Assembly (NCBI GenBank): GCA_937893125.1 | Contig: CALBHW010000050.1 | Coordinates: 1-64,000, forward strand | Source: an uncultured Clostridia bacterium | GTDB taxonomy: Bacteria > Bacillota > Clostridia > Christensenellales > UBA1242 | Direction: 5' to 3' | Length of the DNA: 64,000 nucleotides | Shown: positions 17,892 to 28,457 of the stretch, one piece after another | Position numbering within the stretch: the first letter of the stretch is position 1 | How the letters are laid out: each line of letters starts with the position of its first letter | Notes under the pieces: generated by a model | Seen by the model: the letters and a program-made list of their open reading frames with translations, nothing else | The model's database searches: none | Told to the model about the DNA's origin: nothing | Position numbers and translations under genes: made by a program

Positions 17892-18986
17892 ATGAAATTA
17901 GGTGTTGTTGGTTTGCCAAATGTGGGCAAAAGCACTCTTTTTAATGCGATAACTAAGGCGGGAGCGGAAAGCGCGAACTACCCTTTTTGTACGATTGAAC
18001 CAAATGTCGGGATCGTTGATGTGCCAGATGAAAGGCTGGATGTTTTAACAAAACTTTATAACGCCAAAAAGACCACGCCAGCGCAAATTGAATTTGTCGA
18101 CATAGCGGGACTTGTTAAGGGCGCTAGCAAGGGCGAAGGCTTGGGAAATAAATTTTTGAGCCACATTAGAGAAGTCGACGCGATTGTCCACGTGGTCAGG
18201 TGTTTTGATGACGAAAAAATTATCCACGTCGAAGGCTCGGTCAATCCACTTCGTGACATTCAAACAATAAATCTTGAACTTATTTTGGCTGACCTTGAGA
18301 GTATCGATAAGTACATTGACAAGGAAAATAAACTATTGAAAGCGGGGGCGACCACTAAAGAGCATATCGTTCTGTTAAACACGATAAAAAATACGCTTGA
18401 AAACGAAAAACCAGTCAGAAGCCTTGTGCTAAACGACGAGCAAAAGGATTATGTAGACAAGTTGTTTTTGCTTACAACGAAACCAGTAATTTATGTTGCG
18501 AACATCTCTGAAAACGACATTTTGAAAGAGCCAAGCGGAATTGAATATGTAAAAGAAGTGTTGGACTATGCTGAAAAAGAAAACGCGGAAGTTTTGCCTT
18601 TAAGTTGCAAAATTGAAGAAGAGTTGTCTCAACTTGACGCGGATGAGCGCGAACTTTTTAAGAGTGAACTCGGGCTAAATAAGAGCGGACTTGAAAAATT
18701 GATTGTCACTAGTTATCGCACACTGGGGCTTATGAGTTATTTGACTGCGGGCGAAAAAGAAGTGCGCGCGTGGACAATTAAAATCGGAACAAGAGCGCCA
18801 CAAGCGGCGGGAAAAATCCACAGTGACTTTGAAAAAGGTTTTATCCGCGCGGAAATTGTCAAATATGACGACCTTGTTGCACTTGGAAGTTTTAACAACG
18901 CAAAAGAAAAAGGAAAAGTTTTATCTGTCGGCAAAGACTATGTTATGCAAGACGGCGACGTTGTTTTGTTTAAGTTTAATGTCTAA
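17892..18986 (+). CDS. ychF: Ribosome-associated ATPase YchF (Obg family)
   Basis: 364 aa, full family length. N-terminal P-loop GLPNVGKST with ANYPFCTIEPNVG (switch), VDIAGLVKGASKGEGLGN (G3) and the non-canonical G4 that makes YchF prefer ATP. C-terminal TGS-like domain: AWTIKIGTRAPQAAGKIHSD and EKGFIRAEI. It binds ribosomes and is linked to stress and translation control. Ribosome site AAGGAGAAA. Confidence 0.97.
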   Translation: MKLGVVGLPNVGKSTLFNAITKAGAESANYPFCTIEPNVGIVDVPDERLDVLTKLYNAKKTTPAQIEFVDIAGLVKGASKGEGLGNKFLSHIREVDAIVHVVRCFDDEKIIHVEGSVNPLRDIQTINLELILADLESIDKYIDKENKLLKAGATTKEHIVLLNTIKNTLENEKPVRSLVLNDEQKDYVDKLFLLTTKPVIYVANISENDILKEPSGIEYVKEVLDYAEKENAEVLPLSCKIEEELSQLDADERELFKSELGLNKSGLEKLIVTSYRTLGLMSYLTAGEKEVRAWTIKIGTRAPQAAGKIHSDFEKGFIRAEIVKYDDLVALGSFNNAKEKGKVLSVGKDYVMQDGDVVLFKFNV

Positions 18987-19070
18987 TATTTTTGCGCTTA
19001 CTTAAATAAAAATATTTTTTAAAACATTTTGACTAGTGCAAATTATAACAAGTTATGATATTGTAATGTA

Positions 19071-19212
19071 AACTACGTGATGTTGCTTTGCTCTCTTCGT
19101 TCGCAAATCAATTTGCTAGACGCAAATCCACAACGAGTTGTGGCATCACTAGTTTGAATAAACATCAGTTTTGCTGGTGAGCGAGCTCTCCGACAAAACT
19201 TCCGATAATATT
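19071..19212. repeat. Dispersed ~140-bp element, copy 2
   Basis: Direct-orientation copy of 6791-6925, slightly longer (extra CTCTTCGTTCG block). Carries the palindromes GCAAAT-CA-ATTTGC and CCACAAC-GA-GTTGTGG. Lies between ychF and the predicted RNA at 19376-19527. Confidence 0.8.
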
Positions 19213-19375
19213 AAATAACTATTAGTTTTTTAAATTACAACAAAATTTTTGATGTTAGATAGTATTTGTTCGTGAGACAATCATAATGATATTATTTAGA
19301 TGTTATTTGTTATATAAAGAGTTTTTTAGTTGAGGTTAAAAAGTAAAAGTCTATCAATTAGAAAAATGTTTTAAT

Positions 19376-19404
19376 AAAAAAGCACCACTTTCGTGGTGCT
19401 TTTT
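19376..19404 (-). terminator. Strong terminator of the minus-strand RNA
   Basis: GCACCAC-GAAA-GTGGTGC on the minus strand with A-run before and six T residues after; symmetric, so it could also stop plus-strand readthrough. Confidence 0.9.
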
Positions 19405-19527
19405 AGTAAGATTGCAAGGGAACGGGATTGAAAAGAGATTATCCAATAATTATAATTTTTGAATTTGTTCCTTGCAATAATACCCCGAGCATTGGATCAA
19501 AAAAGGGGATTTATCTTTTTTAATCCT
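19376..19527 (-). ncRNA. Predicted structured small RNA (~150 nt)
   Basis: Bounded by a perfect consensus promoter and a strong terminator. Pairings (plus coordinates): P1 19516-19526 with 19494-19504, 11 bp, one G-U wobble; its loop CCCC (complement of 19505-19508) can pair with GGGG (complement of 19483-19486), a pseudoknot; P2 19467-19477 with 19412-19423, 11 bp with one bulge; and an alternative 7-bp helix 19491-19497 with 19441-19447 that shares bases with P1, so the two exclude each other. No good ORF: a 17-codon frame lacks a ribosome site. Family not recognised. Confidence 0.65.
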
Positions 19528-19533
19528 ACCATA

Positions 19534-19562
19534 ATTATACAAGTAGATTTCTACTTTGTCAA
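19534..19562 (-). promoter_or_regulatory. Perfect consensus sigma-A promoter of the small RNA
   Basis: On the minus strand TTGACA (19557-19562), 17-bp spacer, TATAAT (19534-19539). It is the strongest promoter by consensus seen in the window. The spacer is itself the palindromic operator described next. Confidence 0.9.
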
Positions 19563-19585
19563 CATATTTAAGTAAATTTCTACTA
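19541..19585. promoter_or_regulatory. Paired palindromic operators
   Basis: AAGTAGATTTCTACTT (19541-19556, perfect 16-bp palindrome) and AAGTAAATTTCTACTA (19570-19585), centres 29 bp apart, between the small RNA and the regulator at 19596. A protein on the first would cover the RNA promoter spacer; the second overlaps the regulator's likely promoter (TTGTCA at 19556, weak -10 TCTACT at 19579). Confidence 0.7.
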
Positions 19586-19595
19586 AAATAATTAT

Positions 19596-19802
19596 ATGGG
19601 CAATATAATTTCTACAAGAATTTACGAATTACGAAAGGAAAATAATTTATCACAACTTGAACTCGCAAAACGAATCGGTGTTACTCAAAAGGCGATTGAC
19701 TTTTGGGAAAAGGGGACAAACGAACCAAAAGCGACTTATATAATAAGGCTTGCGCAAGTTTTGTCTGTCACTACCGACTATTTGCTGGGACTAGAAAACT
19801 AG
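19596..19802 (+). CDS. Small Xre/Cro-type HTH regulator
   Basis: 68 aa, a single HTH_3 domain: RIYELRKENNLSQLELAKRI then GVTQKAIDFWEKGTNEPKA, ending TDYLLGLEN. There is no effector domain. No ribosome site is visible; the likely transcript start is within about 5-10 bases of the ATG, so translation may be leaderless. It probably binds the two palindromes upstream, controlling itself and the divergent small RNA. That link is inferred from layout. Confidence 0.85.
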   Translation: MGNIISTRIYELRKENNLSQLELAKRIGVTQKAIDFWEKGTNEPKATYIIRLAQVLSVTTDYLLGLEN

Positions 19803-20072
19803 TTTTTAAAGTTTTAATCGCGTATATTTTAAGGCAGACAAGATTTATAAATTTAATTTAACAAATTTTTTTTGGACGCTTATAAACATCAAAACTAACA
19901 TTTGAGCGTCTATTTTTTTGTGCCTTTAAAAATTATTTGATTATTATTTCCTTTTACCCACATACTAATTCTAGCACTATAGATAGGCTTTGTCAACTCA
20001 ATAGTTGTATTATTTTAGGGAAATATAAATTATACTGGTGTAAAATTTAAACTATTGCGGAGAAATTGAATA

Positions 20073-20351
20073 ATGGAACCAGAAGAAATAGGTAAAAGAA
20101 TTAAGTTGTTAAGGGAAGTTAGGGGACTCAAGAAAAATACACTTGCCAATTTAGCGGGTGTTGCGCCAACATATCTGAATGATATTGAAGCGGGACGAAA
20201 ATGTCCAACCGTCGCATATCTTAGTTATATTTGTCAAGGATTGAATATTTCTTTAAGTGAATTTTTTGCGGAAGATTCGGTTATGATTGATGTTTCAAAT
20301 TTGAGCGAGCAACAACGAATTTTACTTAATAACTTTATAAAAAGTTTGTAA
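20073..20351 (+). CDS. Xre-family HTH regulator
   Basis: 92 aa. HTH_3 domain RIKLLREVRGLKKNTLANLA and GVAPTYLNDIEAGRKCPTVA in residues 9-62, followed by a short tail (LSEQQRILLNNFIKSL). Resembles SinR-like small regulators without a clear dimerisation module. The ribosome site GCGGAGAAA precedes ATG. Target unknown; about 270 bp separate it from the preceding regulator. Confidence 0.85.
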   Translation: MEPEEIGKRIKLLREVRGLKKNTLANLAGVAPTYLNDIEAGRKCPTVAYLSYICQGLNISLSEFFAEDSVMIDVSNLSEQQRILLNNFIKSL

Positions 20352-20491
20352 TGCTACTTTTTCGGAAGATAAGTTTTCTTTTTAAAACGAAATTTTTTTA
20401 TAAAAGTTTTTTAGAAAAGAAAAGCGGACGATAAAAATTCTCGAAAAGGGTAAAAGACTAAAAAAATAAAGAAATAAAAAAGGGAAAAAAC

Positions 20492-20519
20492 AAAAGGCGG
20501 ACTATTTATCCGCCTTTTT
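20492..20519. terminator. Bidirectional intrinsic terminator
   Basis: AAAAGGCGGA-CTATTTA-TCCGCCTTTTT. Placed to end the 20073 gene (plus) and gap (minus). The flanking bases between 20352 and 20713 are otherwise featureless and AT-rich. Confidence 0.85.
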
Positions 20520-20713
20520 GTGTTGTGTTACTTAATTGATTATCATTGATTTTTAAAAAAAGATTGATAAATTAAAAATCTAAAAATTAAGTTCAATTAA
20601 GGCTATTAAATTTAGTTTTAAAAATATTACTAAAAATTTAAGATATTATGAAATTTAAAACATTTATTTTTAGATAACGAATAAAAATCTGATAATTTTT
20701 AAAAAGCAAAAAT

Positions 20714-22033
<1,320 letters not shown>

Positions 22034-22960
22034 TTAATTTTTTTGTTGGAAGTGTTTGATGATGCCTTTTTTTTGACCACCTATTTTTTGAGCAGTGGCT
22101 TGTTTTTCTTTTCTTTGGGTGACTTCTTTCTTTTTTTCTAGCGTTACAGTCTCAAAAGTTGCGCCTTGTTTTTTTGTGCGGATGTCAAGAAAATGTTTTG
22201 GAATGAGAAGTGTTATCCCTGCTAAACTTCCAAGTACCGCAAAAATCGACAGTGACATAAGTAGCCTTTTTGAAAAGACGGCACCTAGGACGACTCCCGC
22301 GATTGAAATTAGATTTAATCCTAAAAAGACAAAAATTGTTTTTAGGCTACTTGTCATAGTGCGGAAACTTTCTTTGTAAGGCTTAATGCTATCTTGAACA
22401 AAAATTGTGCGCCCGTCGTAGCCGTAGAAGTCGTTTGTATTTTTTAAAAAGCACGCTTTATGTGGAAGAGTTCTTAAAATGTCAAGGAGATTTTTGTCGA
22501 TAAGCCCAAGAGTTGGAACATTAAACTTATCTTTTTTGCCAGTGTAAATTGAAAGAAAAAGGTTAATAAATTTTTCCTTTAAATTTGCAAAGAAGCCCTT
22601 AAATTTTCCGTATCGTTTTTTGATATGGACAATGTTTGCGCCGTCCTTATTTTTCTCAATACACTTTTCAAAAAGTTTGCCCAAATTTGAGACTTTTGTG
22701 TCACCAAGTAGCAAAATGTCGCACGAAGAATTGAGACTTAGATAGTCGAGAAAGGCGTCATTTATATTAAAATTTTTTTGGGCTTTTCTTATTTCGTAAC
22801 TCGACGTTGTTGGAACTTTTTTTAAAAAATCAAGAGTAGCGCCTTCTTTTACATAAAAATAGTAGGTTGCGTTGGTAGTTTTAGCAAAGTTTGAAGAAAA
22901 ATATGTGCTAAAAAAGTCGTTTGAATTTTCGAAAACGGGAAATAAAATATCAATTTTCAT
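22034..22960 (-). CDS. Divergent GT2-type (GtrB/DPM-like) glycosyltransferase-like membrane protein
   Basis: 308 aa. The first ~200 residues look like a GT-A fold: MKIDILFPVFENSNDF opening, CDILLLGDTKV at the place of the usual DxD region, and LFLSIYTGKKDKFNVPTLGL resembling the GtrB pattern of TG followed by a gly-rich loop. Two membrane helices follow (about 215-235 and 240-262), then a basic tail. The metal-binding DxD is not intact, so activity is uncertain. Polyprenyl-phosphate sugar transfer would be the family role. Confidence 0.5.
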   Translation of the reverse strand: MKIDILFPVFENSNDFFSTYFSSNFAKTTNATYYFYVKEGATLDFLKKVPTTSSYEIRKAQKNFNINDAFLDYLSLNSSCDILLLGDTKVSNLGKLFEKCIEKNKDGANIVHIKKRYGKFKGFFANLKEKFINLFLSIYTGKKDKFNVPTLGLIDKNLLDILRTLPHKACFLKNTNDFYGYDGRTIFVQDSIKPYKESFRTMTSSLKTIFVFLGLNLISIAGVVLGAVFSKRLLMSLSIFAVLGSLAGITLLIPKHFLDIRTKKQGATFETVTLEKKKEVTQRKEKQATAQKIGGQKKGIIKHFQQKN

Positions 22961-23148
22961 ATCAAAATTATATTATATTCCTAAAAAAAAGAAAAATACT
23001 TTTGCCTATTTTGAGAAAAAAGAGAGAGCAATTTCGTTTTTGCACAAAAAATGTTTGATTTTAGGGCGGAAAGAGGCGAAAAAAGTTTAACTTTTTAAAA
23101 AATATAGGTTAAAATATATGTATAATTGTTGAAACAAGGAGAAAAATT

Positions 23149-24063
23149 ATGAAAAAATATTTGCTTAAAGACGCTCTTGAAAAAGGGTATGCTATTGGTG
23201 CTTTCAATTTTGCGACGCTTGAAGTTTTAAAAGCCATTATTGCGTCCGCAGAAAGTAAAAATTCGCCAGTTATCGCCCAAGTGAGCGAGTCGGGAATCGC
23301 TTTTTTGGGTGACGACTACCTTAAAGGAATCATTGAGAGCGCGAGAAAAAATTGTCGCGTGCCTATCAGTTTTCATCTTGACCACGGCAAATCTTTCGAT
23401 ATTGCAAAACGCGCAATTGATATTGGCTTTGATAGCGTGATGATTGACTGCTCAATGTTGCCATTTGAAGATAATGTCGCAATAACAAAAAAAGTCGTCG
23501 ACTATGCGCACGAAAGGGGAGTTTTTGTCGAGTCGGAACTTGGCTCTATTGCGGGAATTGAGGACGATTTAAAGGTTGCAGACAAAGATAGCCTTTATAC
23601 ATCGCCTATTCAAGCAAAAGAATTTGTCGAAAGAACGGGGACGGACAGCCTTGCAATTGCAATCGGCACGAAACACGGCGCATATAAGTATAGTGGGGAA
23701 GCGAAATTGAGATTTGATATTTTGGAAGAAATAGAGAAACTCATCCCTGACATTCCGCTTGTTTTGCACGGCGCGAGCGGGGTTGAAGCGCGTGATGTTG
23801 CAAGACTTCTTGAAATGGGAGTTGACATTCAAGGCGCAAAAGGTATTCCAGAAGAACTTTTAGCCAAGGCGAGCAAGCACCATATCTGCAAAATTAACGG
23901 CGACACGGATATAAGAATTTCGCTTTTGGTCGGCATTCTCGAATATATCGGCAACAACAACTCAAATATTGATTATAGAAAATATTTGGGCGCGGGGATG
24001 ACCGAAGTCGCAAACCTTGTTGCGCACAAAATCGATGTTTACGGCAGTGCAAATAAGGCGTAA
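23149..24063 (+). CDS. fba: Class II fructose-bisphosphate aldolase
   Basis: 304 aa, zinc-dependent aldolase that cleaves fructose-1,6-bisphosphate. AIGAFNFATLEVLKAI opening; metal ligands in SFHLDHGKSF, in the VESELGSIAG Glu, in the GTKHGAYK His and in VLHGASGV. Ends with the usual helical tail. Ribosome site AAGGAGAAAAATT. GTKHGAYK has Lys where most carry Ser/Val. A TATAAT box lies at 23121. Confidence 0.95.
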   Translation: MKKYLLKDALEKGYAIGAFNFATLEVLKAIIASAESKNSPVIAQVSESGIAFLGDDYLKGIIESARKNCRVPISFHLDHGKSFDIAKRAIDIGFDSVMIDCSMLPFEDNVAITKKVVDYAHERGVFVESELGSIAGIEDDLKVADKDSLYTSPIQAKEFVERTGTDSLAIAIGTKHGAYKYSGEAKLRFDILEEIEKLIPDIPLVLHGASGVEARDVARLLEMGVDIQGAKGIPEELLAKASKHHICKINGDTDIRISLLVGILEYIGNNNSNIDYRKYLGAGMTEVANLVAHKIDVYGSANKA

Positions 24064-24090
24064 AATATACATTAAAAACAATTTAAGTAT

Positions 24091-24120
24091 AAAAGACACT
24101 CTATTTGAGTGCCTTTTTTT
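24091..24120 (+). terminator. Intrinsic terminator after fba
   Basis: AAAAG-A-CACTC TATTT GAGTG-C-CTTTT with one internal mismatch, then a T-run. Confidence 0.75.
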
Positions 24121-24238
24121 GATATAAATTGTTTAAAAAATACATTTTATAAAAGCCAACAAAATGTACTTAAAGATTTTCTCTTTAAAAGCATATTATT
24201 CCTTTTTGTTACACAAAATAGGTGGTGAAGGGAAAAAT

Positions 24239-24670
24239 ATGAACATTGAACGCAACAAAAACGAACTTAATCCGCAAGATAGTATCGGCAAGGCGACAGG
24301 CTTTTTTCTTTTTCGTAATCTTGTAAATAATTACAATATTGACAAAGAAAAGCAAGAGGATGAAAGGAAAAGTATCAAAAAGTACGGCAGAACTTCGCTT
24401 ATTTTGTCCTTTATTTCCATTCTTCTTGGCGTGTGTTCGCTTGTTTGCAAGTTTGCAAACCTTGAACTCGCGGGCTTTTCAAATTTACTCATTGTTGTCA
24501 TTTATATTTTGAGCGGAATAGTCGTTTCGACAATTTTGTCTCTATATGCTTTTGTGTTCGCCGTTTTGCAAACAAGGCTTAATAGAAAATCAATTGGAAT
24601 AATTGGGCTTATTGTGTCCATTCTTTCCATTATGCTTGTTTTGACGCTGATTTTATTTTTGCTTATTTAG
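24239..24670 (+). CDS. Small membrane protein of unknown function
   Basis: 143 aa from the ATG at 24239, preceded by GGTGAAGGGAAAA; an upstream in-frame ATG (24164) has no ribosome site. A polar N-terminal half (RNKNELNPQDSIGKATG) precedes three hydrophobic helices, the DUF4190-like arrangement of two close helices plus one. Its 3' end overlaps the convergent PAP2 gene by 18 bp. Confidence 0.65.
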   Translation: MNIERNKNELNPQDSIGKATGFFLFRNLVNNYNIDKEKQEDERKSIKKYGRTSLILSFISILLGVCSLVCKFANLELAGFSNLLIVVIYILSGIVVSTILSLYAFVFAVLQTRLNRKSIGIIGLIVSILSIMLVLTLILFLLI

Positions 24671-25639
24671 TTGCTCTTGCGCTGGCTTGTTTTTTCTAAA
24701 ACGCTTTTCAATAAAAAACCATTTTGCAATAAACACCGCGATTATTGTCGAAAATGCGCCGACAAAAACATCGGTGAAGAAGTGTGCGCCTGCGACAATT
24801 CTTGATAACATTACAAGGAAAGTATAAACACAAGCGGTTGTCATAAGTGCGATTTTGCAACCTGTTGTGTTTGTTCTCTTGACAAAACAAGGGAGCAAAA
24901 CGAGAAGAAAAGTGCTCGCCCCAGCGCACGAATGCCCTGATGGGAACGACTTATAAAAGTCGCCAATAAAAGGCACGTCGTCCACCACGGCAAAGCGGTC
25001 TTTATTGATTTTAAACCAATTTGTATAGTGCGAAAATTCGGTGTCGTCCATATAATTCATCGCCCTAAAACGCGTTCTGCCCCAAAAAAGTTTGAGCCCT
25101 TGGACAAAAGCGTTTGAAACAGCACTGATAATTAAAACCCAAATTGCCCATTTTGAAAGGTCGCGCAAAGTCTCTTGTTTGACCCTAATGAAACACAAGA
25201 AAATGCAGAAGGTTACGACAAGTGACATCGCAAAAAGGGCGAGTTTGCCTATCGTTGTTTCCCTAAAATCGCTCAAACCAAAATCAGTGTAAATGCCAAT
25301 ATATTTTGACATTTTGTAAAAACAGTAAAATCCAACAAGCGCGCCTAAAATGCACATTGCTATCATAAGAAGAGTGTTAAGCCACTTTTTTTCAAGTGGG
25401 GAGCGTAAAAGGTGGAAGAAAAGTATCGCGCACGCACAAGTTAAAAAGCCGTAAAGCACTTGTTCGCCCAAAATTTCGCCTAAAACGGCAAAAATATTTT
25501 CGGAGTAATAGGCTCCGCGGGGAAGGTCAACAAATAGCTCGCTGATTTGCAAATCAAAAATCGTTCCCAAAACGAAAATCCCAATGAGTAGTCCCCAAAC
25601 GATTGATGTTGTTATTATAAATGCTTTTTTATTTGTCAT
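24653..25639 (-). CDS. PAP2-family membrane phosphatase
   Basis: 328 aa, six or more membrane helices. The tripartite PAP2 acid-phosphatase signature is present: KLFWGRTRFR (K-x6-R-x), SFPSGHSCAG (PSGH) and SRIVAGAHFFTD (SR-x5-H-x3-D). Such enzymes dephosphorylate phosphatidic acid, undecaprenyl pyrophosphate or related lipids on the outer face. Which lipid cannot be told. An extra ~150-residue helical N-terminus is somewhat long for a simple UppP-type PAP2. Confidence 0.88.
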   Translation of the reverse strand: MTNKKAFIITTSIVWGLLIGIFVLGTIFDLQISELFVDLPRGAYYSENIFAVLGEILGEQVLYGFLTCACAILFFHLLRSPLEKKWLNTLLMIAMCILGALVGFYCFYKMSKYIGIYTDFGLSDFRETTIGKLALFAMSLVVTFCIFLCFIRVKQETLRDLSKWAIWVLIISAVSNAFVQGLKLFWGRTRFRAMNYMDDTEFSHYTNWFKINKDRFAVVDDVPFIGDFYKSFPSGHSCAGASTFLLVLLPCFVKRTNTTGCKIALMTTACVYTFLVMLSRIVAGAHFFTDVFVGAFSTIIAVFIAKWFFIEKRFRKNKPAQEQLNKQK

Positions 25640-25852
25640 TTTTATAATCCTTTTTATATAATTTTCGCGTGTTTAGATTTTACGCAGTTTAAAATAGATA
25701 TTTATCTGTAAAAACTTTTAGTAATTTTTGTTCGTTTTATTGCTAAATAGTTCTATTTTTTTTGTGGAGTTTTTAGTTTTTTTTGCGCGTTTAAAATAAA
25801 CGTAAATATTCTTATGACTTTTTCTTTTTAATTAGAATTTAGACAAGTGTTT

Positions 25853-26227
25853 TTAATTATTTTGTGGCGCGCCACAGTAAGGGCATTTGTCGAGATTTTT
25901 GGCAAATTTGCATTTGCAATACTTGCAAGTTGTCTTATTGTCAACAAGTTTTGGACGAATAGGGGCTTGCGTTACGCAATGAGTGTGGTCGCAAATATGC
26001 TCGCCTGATGTCGTCGAATTTTGTGTGTTGCTCGTTTGGCTCGCGGGACTTTTTTTGTCGTCTTTTTTTTCTTCTGGGTTCATTAAAAGAAACATTCCAG
26101 CAAGCGTTCCAATTGCGCCCATAAGGACAAGCCCGATTGAAAAAACATCTGCTTTGTAAAATAAAAGCAAACACAACCCGCCAAGTAGCGCCAATATTGA
26201 AATGAATAAATAGGTGTTATTTTTCAC
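25853..26227 (-). CDS. Two-helix membrane protein with C-terminal zinc ribbon
   Basis: 124 aa. Two membrane helices (about 6-24 and 29-49), a Ser/Thr/Lys-rich linker, then a Cys-rich end: CDHTHC, followed by CKYCKCKFAKNLDKCPYC, the CxxC...CxxC zinc-ribbon pattern. Possibly a membrane-tethered regulator or adaptor; no specific family recognised. Confidence 0.7.
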   Translation of the reverse strand: MKNNTYLFISILALLGGLCLLLFYKADVFSIGLVLMGAIGTLAGMFLLMNPEEKKDDKKSPASQTSNTQNSTTSGEHICDHTHCVTQAPIRPKLVDNKTTCKYCKCKFAKNLDKCPYCGAPQNN

Positions 26228-26517
26228 AACATTTTCCTTTTAATACAATATTACTATTTTTTGACCATTTTTTCAAGTAAATGTCTTATTTTTGTTATGC
26301 AAAAAAATAATTTAAAATATATTGCTTTATTTTTTGCGAAAAAAGTCGAAATAATTTTTAAAATGTCATAAATTTAAGAACAAAATATCAAAAATTAAAT
26401 TTTTTCTAATAGGGCTCTATTTTTTTTAAAAAAATGTCTAAAATTGTTTTGATTTGTAAAATTTTGTTTAAAAAAGTCGTAAAATCAAGATTTTGCCGTT
26501 TAAAAGGCGCGCACAAA

Positions 26518-27222
26518 TTAAAGTTTTGCTGCCGTTTCAAGAGCAATTACAAACATTTCGGAATAATTATTTTGTCTTTCGCGACTGGTAGCCCCTTTAC
26601 CACTATAAATTTCGTCGCTTACTGTGCACAAACAAAGTGCATTCTTTTTGTAGTCAAGTGCATTTTTGTATAGCGCGGAGCATTCCATTTCAACGCCCAA
26701 GAAGCCGTCGCGAGAAAGTTTTTCGTTTGTGCCTTCCTTTGCGTAAAAGGTGTCGGTCGAGAAGATTTTTCCCGAAGTGATTTTGATATTTTTTTCTTTT
26801 GCGATTCTTAATAGGACATCTAAAATCTTTTTTGAACATTTCATATTTGTTGCGTTATTAGTCAAAATATCTCCGTAATTTGAGTCAGTGTCGATATTTT
26901 CTCCCACAATCAAGTCGCCAATGTGAAGGGCGGGATTTAGCGCGCCGATTGTTCCCACGCGAATAATATTTTTGACCTTATAAACATCAAAAAGTTCGTG
27001 CGAGTAAATGCCCATTGATCCTGACCCCATTCCGCTTGACATAATGGAAACGGGCGTATCCTTATAAAACCCCGTGTAACAAAAATTGTTGCGTGTTTTA
27101 CTAACTAGCCTTGCGCCGTCCAAAAATTTTTCTGCCATTTTTTTGGCTCTCAACGGGTCGCCTGGCATAATAACTGTTGGCGCGATTTCGTTTAAATTCG
27201 CGTCGATGTGTGGTGTACTCAT
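26518..27222 (-). CDS. deoD: Purine-nucleoside phosphorylase, DeoD type
   Basis: 234 aa, usual length. MSTPHIDANLNEIAPTVIMP opening, PGDPLRAK phosphate loop, SSGMGSGSMGIYSHEL and VGTIGALNPALHIGDL, EMECSALY for nucleoside binding and VSDEI with the catalytic Asp. It cleaves purine nucleosides with phosphate for salvage. Ribosome site AAAAGGAAAAATAAT on the minus strand. Monocistronic. Confidence 0.96.
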   Translation of the reverse strand: MSTPHIDANLNEIAPTVIMPGDPLRAKKMAEKFLDGARLVSKTRNNFCYTGFYKDTPVSIMSSGMGSGSMGIYSHELFDVYKVKNIIRVGTIGALNPALHIGDLIVGENIDTDSNYGDILTNNATNMKCSKKILDVLLRIAKEKNIKITSGKIFSTDTFYAKEGTNEKLSRDGFLGVEMECSALYKNALDYKKNALCLCTVSDEIYSGKGATSRERQNNYSEMFVIALETAAKL

Positions 27223-27591
27223 ATTATTTTTCCTTTTTGTGTTATTGATTTTTTATTTATAAGCAAAACTTATTTTGTTAGTGTGTAATTTTTTGTGTTA
27301 TCGTTGCATTTTAAAGATGTTCTTTAATAATTTTATTTTAGAAAAAAAGTCTTTTTAAGTCAAACTTTATACTGCGAAAAGGCAAAAACAGTGATTTTTA
27401 TTTTGAAAAAGTGAAAATTGATTGTAAAATAACTGTGTAAACTAACCGCTATCTATGGCACTTTGTGTTTTTGATTGTTAAACATTTAAAGACCAAATTT
27501 AAAATTGTACAAATGCTACATTATTACTAAATAAAACGCGTAGGGGCTAAAAAATAGCGGGAAGTTAAGAAAAGAAAAAAGGAACAAAAAT
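27223..27591. other. Gene-free divergent intergenic region deoD/cmk
   Basis: About 370 bp, AT-rich, holding the two divergent promoters presumably; I cannot single out a confident -35/-10 pair. No other feature seen. Confidence 0.4.
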
Positions 27592-28254
27592 ATGTTTAAT
27601 ATTACAATTGACGGGGTTGCGGGGTGCGGAAAATCGAGTTTGGCGGACGAGTTGTCAAGGCGTTTAAACTTAAAAAAGTTTAACACGGGGATGGTTTATC
27701 GTGCGATAACATGTGAATATTTATCTCGTTTTAAGGGTAAGCCTGACAAGGAAAAAATAGCAAAACTTCTTTCGTTATTAAATGTCGATGTGGAGTTTAA
27801 AGACGGAAAACAAGTCGTTTTTGTGAATAATCACGACTATTCAAATGTTCTTCGCGACGAAGAAGTCAGCAATATGACGCCATATGTTAGCGGTTACGAC
27901 GAACTTCGGGAAAAAGTGCGCGAAATTCAAAGAAATTTTGCAAAAAATAACGATTGCATTATGGAAGGGCGTGACATTGGACAGGTTGTTTTAAAGGACG
28001 CGCAAGTCAAACTATTTTTGACTGCAAGTGACGAAGTCCGCGCGAAAAGGCGTTTTGACCAAATGAAGGGAAAAGAAAATTGCCCAACATTTGAAGAGAT
28101 TTTAGTAGACATAAAAAAGCGGGACGACGAAGATAGAAAAAGGGAACACGGCGCAATGATTCCAGCAAAAGACGCAGAAATTATCGACAATTCAAACGAA
28201 ACGTTAGACCAAACCGTCGCGCGTTGCATTAAGTTAATCAAAGAAAGAAGATAA
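27592..28254 (+). CDS. cmk: (d)CMP kinase
   Basis: 220 aa. P-loop TIDGVAGCGKSSLADELSRR, FNTGMVYRAITCEYL (substrate loop), MEGRDIGQVV (usual GRDIGTVV) and LFLTASDEVRAKRR lid arginines. It phosphorylates CMP and dCMP with ATP. Ribosome site AAAAGGAACAAAAAT. In many Firmicutes it neighbours rpsA or ispH; not here. Confidence 0.93.
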   Translation: MFNITIDGVAGCGKSSLADELSRRLNLKKFNTGMVYRAITCEYLSRFKGKPDKEKIAKLLSLLNVDVEFKDGKQVVFVNNHDYSNVLRDEEVSNMTPYVSGYDELREKVREIQRNFAKNNDCIMEGRDIGQVVLKDAQVKLFLTASDEVRAKRRFDQMKGKENCPTFEEILVDIKKRDDEDRKREHGAMIPAKDAEIIDNSNETLDQTVARCIKLIKERR

Positions 28255-28430
28255 TAAAATTCACTGGGCTCATTTCATTTGCCCATGGATTTTCTATTGT
28301 TTTTCATCAAACCGTTTAGGACTCTTAATAACTTTGGTAGAGATTTTATTTTTTTGATATATATATAAGGAAAAAATCTAAAATTTTTAAAAAAGGTCAC
28401 ACAAAAAACAAATTAGAAATATCTTTATTT

Positions 28431-28457
28431 AAAAAAAGACGCAAAATGCGTCTTTTT
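28431..28457. terminator. Bidirectional terminator
   Basis: AAAAAAGACGCA-AAA-TGCGTCTTTTT between convergent cmk and the 28555 gene. A second weaker hairpin, TGGGC-N11-GCCCA, lies at about 28264-28285. The rest of 28255-28554 is featureless. Confidence 0.85.

Noticed and set aside
19376..19527. 6S RNA
   Set aside because: The 5' and 3' ends do not pair into the long closing helix with a central bubble that defines 6S RNA.
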